Shown piece after piece: positions 1 to 11,082 of a DNA stretch of 64,000 nucleotides. This DNA is from Denitrificimonas caeni (GTDB lineage: Bacteria > Pseudomonadota > Gammaproteobacteria > Pseudomonadales > Pseudomonadaceae). A program made the translations under genes and the position numbers. Positions within the stretch are counted from its first letter, which is position 1. The number at the start of each line of letters is the position of its first letter. The stretch covers positions 186,001-250,000 of the forward strand of contig NZ_CAJHOA010000003.1 of assembly GCF_905120345.1 (NCBI RefSeq). The letters are read 5' to 3'. The notes beneath the pieces were generated by a model. It saw only the letters and a program-made list of their open reading frames with translations. It had not been told where the DNA came from and did no database searches.

Positions 1-1
1 G

Positions 2-757
2 GCTTATGGTGATGGTCTATTTGAGACCATTAAAGTTCGCAATGGGCGCGCGGCTTTATTGGAGCGACACTTAGCCCGCTTGCACGAAGGCTGTCAGCGC
101 TTACTGATTCCTTGCGATATGTTGGCGTTACGTGACGAGTTGTTGGCTTATATGCAGCAGCTGGGTAACGGTGTCTGTAAATTAATCTTGACCCGCGGTG
201 TCGGCCAACGTGGTTATGGCATGCCAGATCCTTGTCTGCCGCAGCGAATACTGCAAGCGTCAAGTGTTCCACAATGGCCTGTTGCTCATCAGCAGCAAGG
301 TATCCAACTGTTTGCCTGTCAGTTGCGACTCTCTGCACAGCCTCTATTAGCTGGATTAAAGCATCTCAATCGTTTAGAGCAAGTCTTGGCACGTGCCGAG
401 TGGTCAGACCCTGCTTATGCAGAAGGTTTACTGCTGGATAGCCAAGAGCGTGTGGTTGATGGGGTGTTTAGTAATATTTTTATCGTCCGTGATCAGCAAT
501 TGATAACGCCTGCGCTGAATCGTTCAGGTGTGGCCGGGGTGATGCGTGCTGAGCTGTTAGCACGTGCCGCCGCTGCAGGTGTTGCTGTCCAGATTGCTGA
601 TATTTCATTGCAGCAATTGCAACAGGCTGATGAGGTTTTTACCTGCAATAGCCTCTACGGTATTTGGCCGGTATGCGGCTATGCAACACAACACTGGTCG
701 ATCGGACCTGTGACTCGTAAACTGCAGCAACTTATTACAGATTTAGTGGATGAATAG
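2..757 (+). CDS. pabC: Aminodeoxychorismate lyase PabC, 5'-truncated by window edge
   Basis: PLP-dependent lyase that converts 4-amino-4-deoxychorismate to p-aminobenzoate and pyruvate for folate synthesis. The frame is open from base 2, and the first residues read AYGDGLFETIKV, the conserved N-terminal motif of the family, so only about ten residues lie outside the window. The TTG at 59 is therefore not the start. The likely Schiff-base lysine is in LKHLNRLEQ (Lys codon 359-361). The C-terminal part has the branched-chain aminotransferase-fold pattern (VDGVFSNIFIV, then TCNSLYGIWPV). It ends 2 bp before mltG, the usual pseudomonad order, so the two are probably co-transcribed. Confidence 0.93.
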   Translation, partial: AYGDGLFETIKVRNGRAALLERHLARLHEGCQRLLIPCDMLALRDELLAYMQQLGNGVCKLILTRGVGQRGYGMPDPCLPQRILQASSVPQWPVAHQQQGIQLFACQLRLSAQPLLAGLKHLNRLEQVLARAEWSDPAYAEGLLLDSQERVVDGVFSNIFIVRDQQLITPALNRSGVAGVMRAELLARAAAAGVAVQIADISLQQLQQADEVFTCNSLYGIWPVCGYATQHWSIGPVTRKLQQLITDLVDE

Positions 758-759
758 CC

Positions 760-3425
<2,666 letters not shown>

Positions 3426-3522
3426 TTGCGTCTATCTGTGCGTATAATGACAACAACGCGCTGGCTTGTGATTGCAACCAGACACTCGAAACAGACCGTT
3501 ATTGACGTGCAAGGAAGGTGCT

Positions 3523-3879
3523 ATGAGCTTACCCCCGACTGTGAGTCCGAGTAATAGTATTTTATCGCTGACCATTAAAGATAAATCCGTGCTCTATGCG
3601 GCCTATATGTCCTTTATAAAAAATGGTGGTCTCTTTATCCCGACTGGCAAAGAGTACAAACTCGGTGATGAAGTATTTATGCTGCTTAACCTCATGGAAG
3701 AGCCGGAAAAACTTCCACTAACCGGCAAAGTCGTCTGGGTGACTCCGCGCGGCGCACAAGGTAACCGTGCCGCTGGAATTGGCGTACAGTTTAATGAAGA
3801 CGACACTGAAGCCCGTAATAAAATTGAAACTTATCTGGCTGGTGCACTGAAGTCAGATCGACAAACACATACCATGTAG
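3523..3879 (+). CDS. pilZ: Type IV pilus assembly protein PilZ
   Basis: Small PilZ-domain protein needed for type IV pilus biogenesis. The canonical PilZ protein of Pseudomonas does not bind c-di-GMP well and acts with FimX and PilB. The ATG at 3523 is chosen over the longer open frame from 3472 because AAGGAAGG lies just upstream and because homologues begin MSLPP. This gives 118 residues. The core reads FIKNGGLFIPT, then LPLTGKVVWVTPRGAQG and GIGVQF. The holB-pilZ-tatD order is standard in this group. It is a partner for the pilBCD genes at 13.8-17.8 kb. Confidence 0.93.
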   Translation: MSLPPTVSPSNSILSLTIKDKSVLYAAYMSFIKNGGLFIPTGKEYKLGDEVFMLLNLMEEPEKLPLTGKVVWVTPRGAQGNRAAGIGVQFNEDDTEARNKIETYLAGALKSDRQTHTM

Positions 3880-3933
3880 CTGCAGCGCCTGAATAATGAC
3901 GTTGCATAAACACTTTTAACAACGGTTCCCCCC

Positions 3934-4722
3934 ATGCTTATTGATTCACACTGCCATCTCGACCGACTTGATTTGACTGCTTATAACGGCTGTCTCGACA
4001 CCGCACTGCAGGCTGCCCGTGACCGTGGTGTGGGCCACTTCCTCTGTATCGGTATCAGTGTTGAGAATGCGCCGATCGTGCGTGCTTTTACTGAGCGCTA
4101 TGCCGATGTCGATTGCTCAGTCGGTGTGCACCCACTGGATTTAACCCGTGGTAGTGAGCCAACCATGCAATGGTTGCTTGATGAACTGCAGCATCCTGGT
4201 GTGGTCGCAGTGGGTGAAACAGGTCTGGATTATCACTATCAAGCAGAAACGGCGCAGATGCAGCAGGATTCGTTTCGCTTGCACTTAGATGCGGCGCGGA
4301 CATGCGGCAAACCCGTGATTGTGCATACCCGTGAAGCCAAACAAGACACCCTCGACTTATTACGCGAAGCAGCGTTACCGCAAGCTGGGGTGATGCATTG
4401 TTTTACCGAAGACTGGCCGATGGCTAAAGCTGCGCTGGATTTAGGTTATTATATTTCGTTTTCAGGCATCGTGACGTTTCGCAATGCTGAGGCGTTACGT
4501 GAGGTGGCGCTACAGGTGCCCAGTGATCGTATTCTAGTGGAAACAGATTCACCTTACTTAGCACCGATTCCACACCGCGGCCGACCTAACTTCCCCGCCT
4601 ATGTCGCTGATGTCGCGAAGTTTGTCGCTGAGTTACGCGGCGTGCCCTATGAGGAGCTTGCCGCGCAAACCACAGAGAACTTTAAACGCTTATTTCCGTT
4701 GGCGCGTGTACAAACCAGCTAA
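3934..4722 (+). CDS. TatD-family metal-dependent hydrolase (YcfH-like)
   Basis: Metal-dependent amidohydrolase-fold enzyme of the TatD DNase family. It has 262 residues. Metal ligands are visible in order: DSHCHLD at residues 4-10, the glutamate in VGETGLDYH, the histidines in VIVHTREA and MHCFTE, and the aspartate in ETDSPYLAP. Members have 3'-5' exonuclease or deoxyribonuclease activity, but the cellular role of the YcfH branch is unclear. It lies 54 bp after pilZ and ends the plus-strand operon. Confidence 0.92.
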   Translation: MLIDSHCHLDRLDLTAYNGCLDTALQAARDRGVGHFLCIGISVENAPIVRAFTERYADVDCSVGVHPLDLTRGSEPTMQWLLDELQHPGVVAVGETGLDYHYQAETAQMQQDSFRLHLDAARTCGKPVIVHTREAKQDTLDLLREAALPQAGVMHCFTEDWPMAKAALDLGYYISFSGIVTFRNAEALREVALQVPSDRILVETDSPYLAPIPHRGRPNFPAYVADVAKFVAELRGVPYEELAAQTTENFKRLFPLARVQTS

Positions 4723-4875
4723 ATCAATAATTAGTTAAAGGTTGGTGCATGCCGTACTTCGGTATAGGTGTTTATCCGCCGATGAGCCCGTCCGCGGTTC
4801 AACTCCGGCGCATAGCTGGCTCAATCATTGAGCGTGAAGTATTGAAAAAATCACGCATATCCTAGTGGTAAATGA

Positions 4876-5835
4876 TTAAGGCTTACGCGCCACTATCACC
4901 GCGCGCATTGGCGCCGGTAGGCCTTCGACTGTTTTGCGGGGATCTTCAGGGTCGAGGAATTCTTCTAGTGAGTGGTATTTCATCCAGTCGGTGGAGCGTT
5001 GTTCGTCAATGGAGGTGTGGCTGACATCCACGCAGTGCACATCGATGAAGCCGGCGCGGCGCAGCCAGAGTTCTAAGGCGGCGACTGAGGGGAGAAACCA
5101 AACATTGCGCATTTTAGCGTAACGGTCTTCGGGGACTAGAACTTGGTTGCAGTCGCCTTCAATCACTAAGGTTTCCAGCACCAGTTCACCGCCATTGACG
5201 AGGCAATCTTTCAGCGCTAAAAGGTGATCAATCGGCGATTTGCGATGATACAGCACGCCCATAGAAAAGACCGTATCAAAGCCTTCTAGTTTGGCCGGTA
5301 AGTCTTCTAGGGTGAAGGGCAAATGCCAAACGGGCGGTGCGTCGAAAAAGCGCCGCATCGCCTGAAATTGACAGAAAAATAACCAGTTGGGATCAACCCC
5401 GACTACGGTCTTTGCGCCGGCGCCGAGCATGCGCCACATATAGTAACCATTACCGCAGCCGACATCTAAAATACGCTTACCACGTAAATCAAGGTGCGGA
5501 CTGACGCGATCCCATTTCCAATCGGAACGCCATTCGGTATCGACATGCAGATCAAAGAGATGAAAGGGGCCTTTGCGCCAAGGGATTAATCCCTGCAAAG
5601 CCGTGTGCAGCTGCTTACGCTCAGCATCGTTGCAGGACCCGTCTAGGCGAAACTCGCTAGTCAGTTCGCGGGAGGTTGGAGTTAAAGCGGGTAAGGCCTC
5701 CACCGCAGCCGTCCAACGCGGTAAATCACCGTGGCTGATGGTGTATAAATCATCAAACTGTTGCTGTATGCCGCGTGACCACTCTTTTAGGGGTGTGCTG
5801 GCAAGTTGCTGGACGAGCGGGGAGAAATCAATCAT
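4876..5835 (-). CDS. cmoB: tRNA U34 carboxymethyltransferase CmoB
   Basis: Transfers the carboxymethyl group of carboxy-S-adenosylmethionine to 5-hydroxyuridine-34, forming cmo5U in tRNA. It has 319 residues. The SAM-type fold motif [15 protein letters not shown] is near the middle, with family motifs [10 protein letters not shown] and [11 protein letters not shown]-like ([12 protein letters not shown]). The N-terminus [11 protein letters not shown] is typical. The start overlaps the end of cmoA by 4 bp (ATGA type), so the two are translated together. RlhA at 8.9-11 kb is another RNA-modifying enzyme in the window but is not linked to it. Confidence 0.96.
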   Translation of the reverse strand: MIDFSPLVQQLASTPLKEWSRGIQQQFDDLYTISHGDLPRWTAAVEALPALTPTSRELTSEFRLDGSCNDAERKQLHTALQGLIPWRKGPFHLFDLHVDTEWRSDWKWDRVSPHLDLRGKRILDVGCGNGYYMWRMLGAGAKTVVGVDPNWLFFCQFQAMRRFFDAPPVWHLPFTLEDLPAKLEGFDTVFSMGVLYHRKSPIDHLLALKDCLVNGGELVLETLVIEGDCNQVLVPEDRYAKMRNVWFLPSVAALELWLRRAGFIDVHCVDVSHTSIDEQRSTDWMKYHSLEEFLDPEDPRKTVEGLPAPMRAVIVARKP

Positions 5836-6575
5836 GGGATGGCAATCAACGAGGCAAAGTTAAAACACTGGAACCACACGACAACCTTGCTGAAACCAGC
5901 GCTGTATAAACGCTCACGGTGTTCTTCAAGGCTGTCAGGTAGCATGACTTTTTCAATGGCGCGGCGCTTTTGTGCGATTTCCAGTTCGCTGTAACCATTG
6001 GCGCGTTTAAAGGCCAAGTGCAAATCATTAAGCAACTCATGCTCAGCGGGATCATTAAAGCGTAGTTTTTCTGACAGCACTAAAGCGCCGCTGGGCAGTA
6101 AGGCATGGTGAATATTTTGCAGCAGCTCTAAGCGTTGTTCAGGTGCAATAAATTGCAGGGTGAAGTTCAGCGTGACTAAAGAGGTGGGCTGCAAAGGCAA
6201 GGTCAGAATGTCTGCCTCTATCACCTCCACCGGTAACAATTCTTGGAACATCGCATCTTGCGCATTCAGGTGTTCACGGCAACGCTCAACCATCGCCGCA
6301 GAATTATCGACAGCAATAACTTTGCAACCACTGTGGCTGACATGGCGACGCAGCGCTTGAGTCACCGCGCCGAGTGAGCAGCCTAAATCGTACAGAATGC
6401 TATTGGCTTGGGCGAATTGTGCGGCCAGAACGCCGGTGTTTTCCACAATGGTGGGATAACCGGGGACTGAGCGCTTAATCATATCGGGAAAGACGCGCAC
6501 CACATCTTCATTAAAAGTGAAGTCGGGGACTTGCGCGAGCGGTGTATTAAAGATGCGATCAGGGGCGTGAGTCAT
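5832..6575 (-). CDS. cmoA: Carboxy-S-adenosyl-L-methionine synthase CmoA
   Basis: Makes carboxy-SAM from SAM and prephenate, the cofactor used by CmoB. The ATG at 6575 ([16 protein letters not shown]) is preferred over the upstream ATG at 6614 because homologues start close to DRIF. This gives 247 residues. Visible motifs include [26 protein letters not shown], the SAM-binding [12 protein letters not shown] and [10 protein letters not shown]. It forms a two-gene operon with cmoB. Confidence 0.96.
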   Translation of the reverse strand: MTHAPDRIFNTPLAQVPDFTFNEDVVRVFPDMIKRSVPGYPTIVENTGVLAAQFAQANSILYDLGCSLGAVTQALRRHVSHSGCKVIAVDNSAAMVERCREHLNAQDAMFQELLPVEVIEADILTLPLQPTSLVTLNFTLQFIAPEQRLELLQNIHHALLPSGALVLSEKLRFNDPAEHELLNDLHLAFKRANGYSELEIAQKRRAIEKVMLPDSLEEHRERLYSAGFSKVVVWFQCFNFASLIAIP

Positions 6576-6640
6576 GGGCTTGAACAGACAAAAAAGAAAG
6601 CCATTATGCCACATCTGGCGTGGAAAAATGGCCGCTACGT

Positions 6641-7540
6641 TTAACCACTAAAACCTTGTGAGTGCCAGAGGTGCGCGGCAACTAGTGCGCGCCAAGGCGT
6701 AAACTGCTGCAACCACTGCTCCGTTTCTGCGGCGCTAAGGCTGTCGACATTGAGCAGACGCTGCAGATTACGCCGCACCGCCGCGTCACCATGTAAGGAG
6801 CCGTCCAGCCACGCAAAACCACGCATCAACGTATAGTTGACTGTCCAAGGACCAATCCCCGGGATGGCCAGTAAGTCAGTACGCAGCTGCTCAATATTGC
6901 TTGCATCAACTTGGCGGGGAAAGGCGAAGGTTTGGTTGCTTAGCAGCTGGCTGATCTGGGCGATGGCGCGGGCTTTATTAAATGACAGACCAACACTGCG
7001 CAGTTGTTCAATCGAGACGTGCGCGACACGCTGAGCATCGGGATAGCACCACAGACCAGAGCAGTGTTGCACACCGGTTAACTCAATAAAGCGACGGCGC
7101 ACATTGAGCGCAGCGGCGACACTAATTTGCTGCCCCATAATGGCCCAGCTGACCGCTTCAAAAGGGCTGCTGGTTTGTGCGACCCGCAAGCCAGGCTGTT
7201 GGCGTAATAATGCCCCTAGTTCAGGATGCTGTTGATGCTGCTTAATAAACTCAGCCGTGGGTTGCTGAAGACCTAGGAAAGACTCCAACCACTTCGGCCA
7301 GTCGTTTTGCGTAGGAGCAGGGAGGCCTTGATTCGCTGCAAACTGCAGCTGCGCGCATGCCTGTTCTGGGGTGAAGTGGATGCTTAAACAGGCTGGCTGA
7401 TTCTCCCACATGAGGCCTTTTTCCAGTCTGTCAACACTCACGCGCTCGGCCAGTTGCAGGCTGTCACGTTGATGAAAACTTAGGAAGTCGGCGACATGGT
7501 AGTCCGTCGGCAAGGCAACAGTGTGGGTTAAGACCGTCAT
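6641..7540 (-). CDS. DNA-3-methyladenine glycosylase II (AlkA-like)
   Basis: Base-excision repair glycosylase of the helix-hairpin-helix GPD superfamily. From the ATG at 7540 it has 299 residues. An upstream ATG at 7597 is possible, but [15 protein letters not shown] aligns with AlkA N-termini. The N-terminal AlkA-type domain is followed by the core ILGQQ-equivalent [17 protein letters not shown], the hairpin [19 protein letters not shown], and the catalytic aspartate in LHGDAAVRR. It likely removes alkylated purines. It is transcribed alone, 65 bp upstream of cmoA. No Ada regulator is visible nearby. Confidence 0.88.
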   Translation of the reverse strand: MTVLTHTVALPTDYHVADFLSFHQRDSLQLAERVSVDRLEKGLMWENQPACLSIHFTPEQACAQLQFAANQGLPAPTQNDWPKWLESFLGLQQPTAEFIKQHQQHPELGALLRQQPGLRVAQTSSPFEAVSWAIMGQQISVAAALNVRRRFIELTGVQHCSGLWCYPDAQRVAHVSIEQLRSVGLSFNKARAIAQISQLLSNQTFAFPRQVDASNIEQLRTDLLAIPGIGPWTVNYTLMRGFAWLDGSLHGDAAVRRNLQRLLNVDSLSAAETEQWLQQFTPWRALVAAHLWHSQGFSG

Positions 7541-7843
7541 GACAAAGACCGCTACTGAGAGTGTGTGATATCGACAATATACGCATTTATTCGCCAAATT
7601 GTAGGCCCAGGAGTGCTATTGTGCAGCCCTGTTATGCGGATTTCCTTGCTTACGCCCTTTGGCCTATAGCATACAATGTGTCGTCAGGCTATTGTGGGGC
7701 GTCACAGCTGGAACAGAATTTGAGGCTTGGCCGCCAGCAGAACACGTGCAGTAATGCGCGTATTTTTTTATCTGACAGTGACTCTTAAGTCGAGCGCTGG
7801 GTTAGCGGTCATCTAAGGCGGCTTTTAACGTGGAAGATGCACG
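7541..7843. other. Divergent intergenic region, AlkA-like / KAS III
   Basis: About 300 bp between two divergent genes, so it must hold promoters for both. A TACAAT hexamer near 7672 and AT-rich patches are visible, but no -35 element with proper spacing. No gene or clear operator was found. Confidence 0.4.
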
Positions 7844-8776
7844 ATGATTGGCATACGCAGTATTGCAAGTTACATCCCGGAAGACAGAATTGATAACATC
7901 GCGCAAGCGCAAAGCTTTGATCGCGATGCTGAGTTTGTTAAGAATAAATTAGGCACAACGACATTGTCTGTGAAAGCAGAGAATGAGGAAACCTCCGATT
8001 TGTCGGTGCGAGCAGTGCAAAATCTGTTGGCGAAGAACCCCGATTTAAAACTTGAAGATGTGCAGGCACTCGTCGTTGTCACGCAAAATGGTGATGCTGA
8101 AGGTCTGCCGCATACTTCAGCTATTGTTCAGCACAAGTTAGGTTTGCCACTGCATGCAGCGTGCTTTGATGTATCGCTGGGTTGTTCGGGGTATGTCTAT
8201 GGTTTGTATGTGCTGAAAGGCTTTATGCAGGCTACAGGTTTGAAAAATGCCATTTTAGTCACAGCCGATCCGTATTCGAAAATAGTTGATCGCGCTGATC
8301 GTATGACCACGCTATTATTTGGTGATGCAGCAACCGCGACTTGGATGACTGAAGATCCGGTCTGGGAGCTGGGGCCTGCCCGTTTTGGTGGTGATGGTGG
8401 TGGTGCTGACTATCTGGTGGTTAAAGATGGCTGCTTTCATATGAATGGCCGCCAAGTGTTCAACTTTGCTAGTTTGAAAATCATTCCGCATATGCAAGAA
8501 GTGCTGGATGAGTTGAATATGAGCATGGATGATGTTGATGCCATTTGTTTGCATCAGGGCAGCGGCGCAATTGTCGATGCGATTGCTAAACGCCTTGGTG
8601 ACAACGGCACTAAAGTGCTTAAGGATATGTTTGGCGCGGGGAATACCGTGTCATCATCGATTCCGATGCTGCTTGAGCATTATGGCTTTGATGGCCAGTG
8701 GAAGAATGCTTTGCTATCCGGCTTTGGTGTCGGCTTGTCATGGGGATCGGCACTGTTGGTACGCCACGAGGGTTAA
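7844..8776 (+). CDS. 3-oxoacyl-ACP synthase III family protein (KAS III-like)
   Basis: Thiolase-fold condensing enzyme of the FabH superfamily, 310 residues. The catalytic triad is visible: cysteine in CFDVSLGCSGYVYG, histidine in ICLHQGSGAIV and asparagine in FGAGNTVSSSIP. These enzymes join an acyl-CoA to malonyl-ACP to start a fatty-acid or secondary-metabolite chain. No acyl carrier protein or fab genes lie nearby, so this is a stand-alone paralogue rather than the housekeeping fabH. It may feed medium-chain acyl-CoA into fatty-acid synthesis, as proposed for one Pseudomonas KAS III, but that is inference. The start ATG has weak upstream purines (GGAAGATGC). Confidence 0.88.
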   Translation: MIGIRSIASYIPEDRIDNIAQAQSFDRDAEFVKNKLGTTTLSVKAENEETSDLSVRAVQNLLAKNPDLKLEDVQALVVVTQNGDAEGLPHTSAIVQHKLGLPLHAACFDVSLGCSGYVYGLYVLKGFMQATGLKNAILVTADPYSKIVDRADRMTTLLFGDAATATWMTEDPVWELGPARFGGDGGGADYLVVKDGCFHMNGRQVFNFASLKIIPHMQEVLDELNMSMDDVDAICLHQGSGAIVDAIAKRLGDNGTKVLKDMFGAGNTVSSSIPMLLEHYGFDGQWKNALLSGFGVGLSWGSALLVRHEG

Positions 8777-8847
8777 CTCTTCTTGCTATTAGCGACGAGT
8801 TTTAGTTGACCTTATGTGCTTGTTTTATCTGGGTCTGGCGCTGTATG

Positions 8848-8877
8848 TAACAGTGCCATTGGCCAATGGCACTGTTA
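8848..8877. repeat. Perfect 30-bp palindrome between convergent genes
   Basis: Left arm TAACAGTGCCATTGG is followed at once by its exact reverse complement, with no spacer. It lies between the 3' ends of the KAS III gene and rlhA. No T-run follows on either strand, so it is not a standard intrinsic terminator, although RNA from either strand would fold into a long hairpin. Confidence 0.85.
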
Positions 8878-8962
8878 GTGACGAGAGTGTTAGCGAAGAG
8901 ACTGTACGGCTGAATATTGTTGGATCTTACAAGGGGGTATGTTCCCCCTCTGTATTTTTCCT

Positions 8963-10960
8963 TTAGCGCTTAATGGTTTTCATTAAGTCTTCAGGGCTGA
9001 TGTGGCCGACGACAGCGGCGTTAGTTTGCGCACTACCGAGCTGCGGCATATTAAGGATATGACCTTTCATCTTGCCGATGATATGCATTTCACAGGGTTT
9101 GCAATCGAACTTCAGCGTGAGCACTTCATCGCCATGAATCAGCTGCATATCACTAACTTTGGTGCGCACGCCGGTGACGCCTTTGGCTTGCTTCGGACAA
9201 AGATTAAACGAGAAACGCAGGCAGTGTTTGGTGATCATCACTGGCACATCGCCGGCTTCTTCGTGCGCCTCATAGGCCGCATCAATCAACTGCACACCAT
9301 AACGATGATAAAAAGCGCGGGCTTTTTCGTTGTAGACGTTAGCTAAGAAGGTTAGATGCGATTCAGGATAGACTGGCGCTGGATCGCTGACCGGCTTGCG
9401 GAAACCTTTTGGATGCGCCGCTATACGTGCGGCAGTCAGTGCTTCAATGGCATCCCGACGCAAATTTTTCAATTGTGAATTAGGCACAAACCACGCCTGT
9501 TCAGCCTGCACATTAATCTTCTGCGCATGATAAATCGTCGTGCCCAGTTTACTCAGGGTGTCTTTGATTTGTGCAATCGCTTGCTTGGTATCACTGGCCA
9601 GGGTAAAGGGGCCAGCCTGTTGCATGCTGACGCTCACACCTTCTTCACTGGTGGCAATAAGGGTCAGCTGTTGCTCATCAAGCTGCACTTGCCAGTCCAC
9701 TAACACACGGCGTTCGGCGGATTTCTTTTGCAGCGCTTGCTGCCAGTTATGATCCATATTGCGGTTGAGCTGATAGGGCGGGCGCAGTTCTTTTAACTCG
9801 GCGCGCATATCATTCGGCACCACGCGGTACTGACGAATCATCTGCCCATCTTGTTCATATTCGCAGACTTGTTGCACGGTATTGGCGCGAAAGCCGATTA
9901 CTTCACGTTTATATAAGACGTTTAAACCATCGCCATTGGCCAGTGGTTCGCTGGTTTGTACGCTGATATCGTTTCTGCCAATGCCTAAGATTTCACCGAC
10001 TGGCAAACCAATAAATTTCGGTGAATCAAACGCGCCAATATCGACTTTACGATCACTGACGAAATAATCCGTGCTACCACGGTGGAACGTTTTATCGGGA
10101 TCTGGGGCAAAAAAATGTTCGGTAAAGCCACTGGAAGAGCGTGCTAGCTCAGGACGTTCCAGTAAGATTTGATCAAGCTGCTGACGATAATACGCCGTGA
10201 TGTTTTTCACATAGATCATATCTTTGTAGCGCCCTTCAATCTTAAAGGAGCGTACGCCAGCATCAACCAAATCACGCAAATTAGCGCTTTGGTTATTATC
10301 TTTCATCGACAACAGGTGCTTGTCGTACGCCACCACGCGGCCTTCATCGTCTTTTAAGGTGTAGGGCAGGCGGCAGGCTTGTGAGCAATCGCCACGGTTG
10401 GCGCTGCGTCCGGTTTGCGCATGGGAAATATTGCACTGGCCGGAGAAGGCCACACAGAGTGCCCCATGAATAAAGAACTCAATCGCTGAATCAACATTCT
10501 GACTGATCTCACGAATTTCTTGCAGGTTCAGTTCGCGAGCCAAAACTAACTGCGAGAAACCTGCTTGCGAGAGAAATTTGGCTTTTTCTAAAGTGCGAAT
10601 ATCGGTTTGCGTACTGGCATGCAATTCAATCGGCGGCAGATCCATCTCCATCACGCCCAAATCTTGCACAATCACTGCATCAACACCAATGTCATACAGC
10701 TCACAGATGAGTTGTTGCGCAGGTTCCAGTTCGTCATCATGCAAAATAGTATTGATGGTGACAAACACCTTGGCATGAAACAGATGAGCAAACTCCACCA
10801 GCCCAGCAATATCACTCAGGCTGTTGCTGGCGTTATGCCGTGCGCCAAAACTCGGTCCGCCAATATAAACCGCGTCGGCACCATGCAAAATGGCTTCTTT
10901 AGCAATAGTGGCATCGCGGGCAGGACTGAGTAACTCAAGGTGGTGTAGAGGTAGAGACAT
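8963..10960 (-). CDS. rlhA: 23S rRNA 5-hydroxycytidine C2501 synthase RlhA
   Basis: Peptidase-U32-fold protein needed to hydroxylate C2501 of 23S rRNA, using prephenate and iron-sulfur chemistry in the E. coli system. It has 665 residues, matching RlhA (YdcP, about 650) rather than the shorter TrhP (YegQ, about 450). The N-terminus reads HLELLSPARDATIAKEAILH, followed by GGPSFGARHNASNSL and ELHASTQTDIRT. The cysteine pattern GALCVAFSGQC and CSQACRLPY matches the U32 metal site. The C-terminal half contains the collagenase-like insert and CKPCEMHIIG. It is transcribed alone. Confidence 0.93.
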   Translation of the reverse strand: MSLPLHHLELLSPARDATIAKEAILHGADAVYIGGPSFGARHNASNSLSDIAGLVEFAHLFHAKVFVTINTILHDDELEPAQQLICELYDIGVDAVIVQDLGVMEMDLPPIELHASTQTDIRTLEKAKFLSQAGFSQLVLARELNLQEIREISQNVDSAIEFFIHGALCVAFSGQCNISHAQTGRSANRGDCSQACRLPYTLKDDEGRVVAYDKHLLSMKDNNQSANLRDLVDAGVRSFKIEGRYKDMIYVKNITAYYRQQLDQILLERPELARSSSGFTEHFFAPDPDKTFHRGSTDYFVSDRKVDIGAFDSPKFIGLPVGEILGIGRNDISVQTSEPLANGDGLNVLYKREVIGFRANTVQQVCEYEQDGQMIRQYRVVPNDMRAELKELRPPYQLNRNMDHNWQQALQKKSAERRVLVDWQVQLDEQQLTLIATSEEGVSVSMQQAGPFTLASDTKQAIAQIKDTLSKLGTTIYHAQKINVQAEQAWFVPNSQLKNLRRDAIEALTAARIAAHPKGFRKPVSDPAPVYPESHLTFLANVYNEKARAFYHRYGVQLIDAAYEAHEEAGDVPVMITKHCLRFSFNLCPKQAKGVTGVRTKVSDMQLIHGDEVLTLKFDCKPCEMHIIGKMKGHILNMPQLGSAQTNAAVVGHISPEDLMKTIKR

Positions 10961-11082
10961 AGTTTTTAAGGGTTCAAATATAAAAAAGGCTGAGCAGCAC
11001 GCGGCACGATCTTAGGATCGAGGCCAGGCAATACATTAGATGGGCGCAGTTTACCACAGGGTAACGCCAGACTGGCAGACCA

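Noticed and set aside
4819-4833. GCTCAAT-C-ATTGAGC palindrome in the tatD-cmoB gap
   Set aside because: Only 7-bp arms and no link to a promoter or T-run. Could be chance in this 150-bp gap, which otherwise shows nothing.
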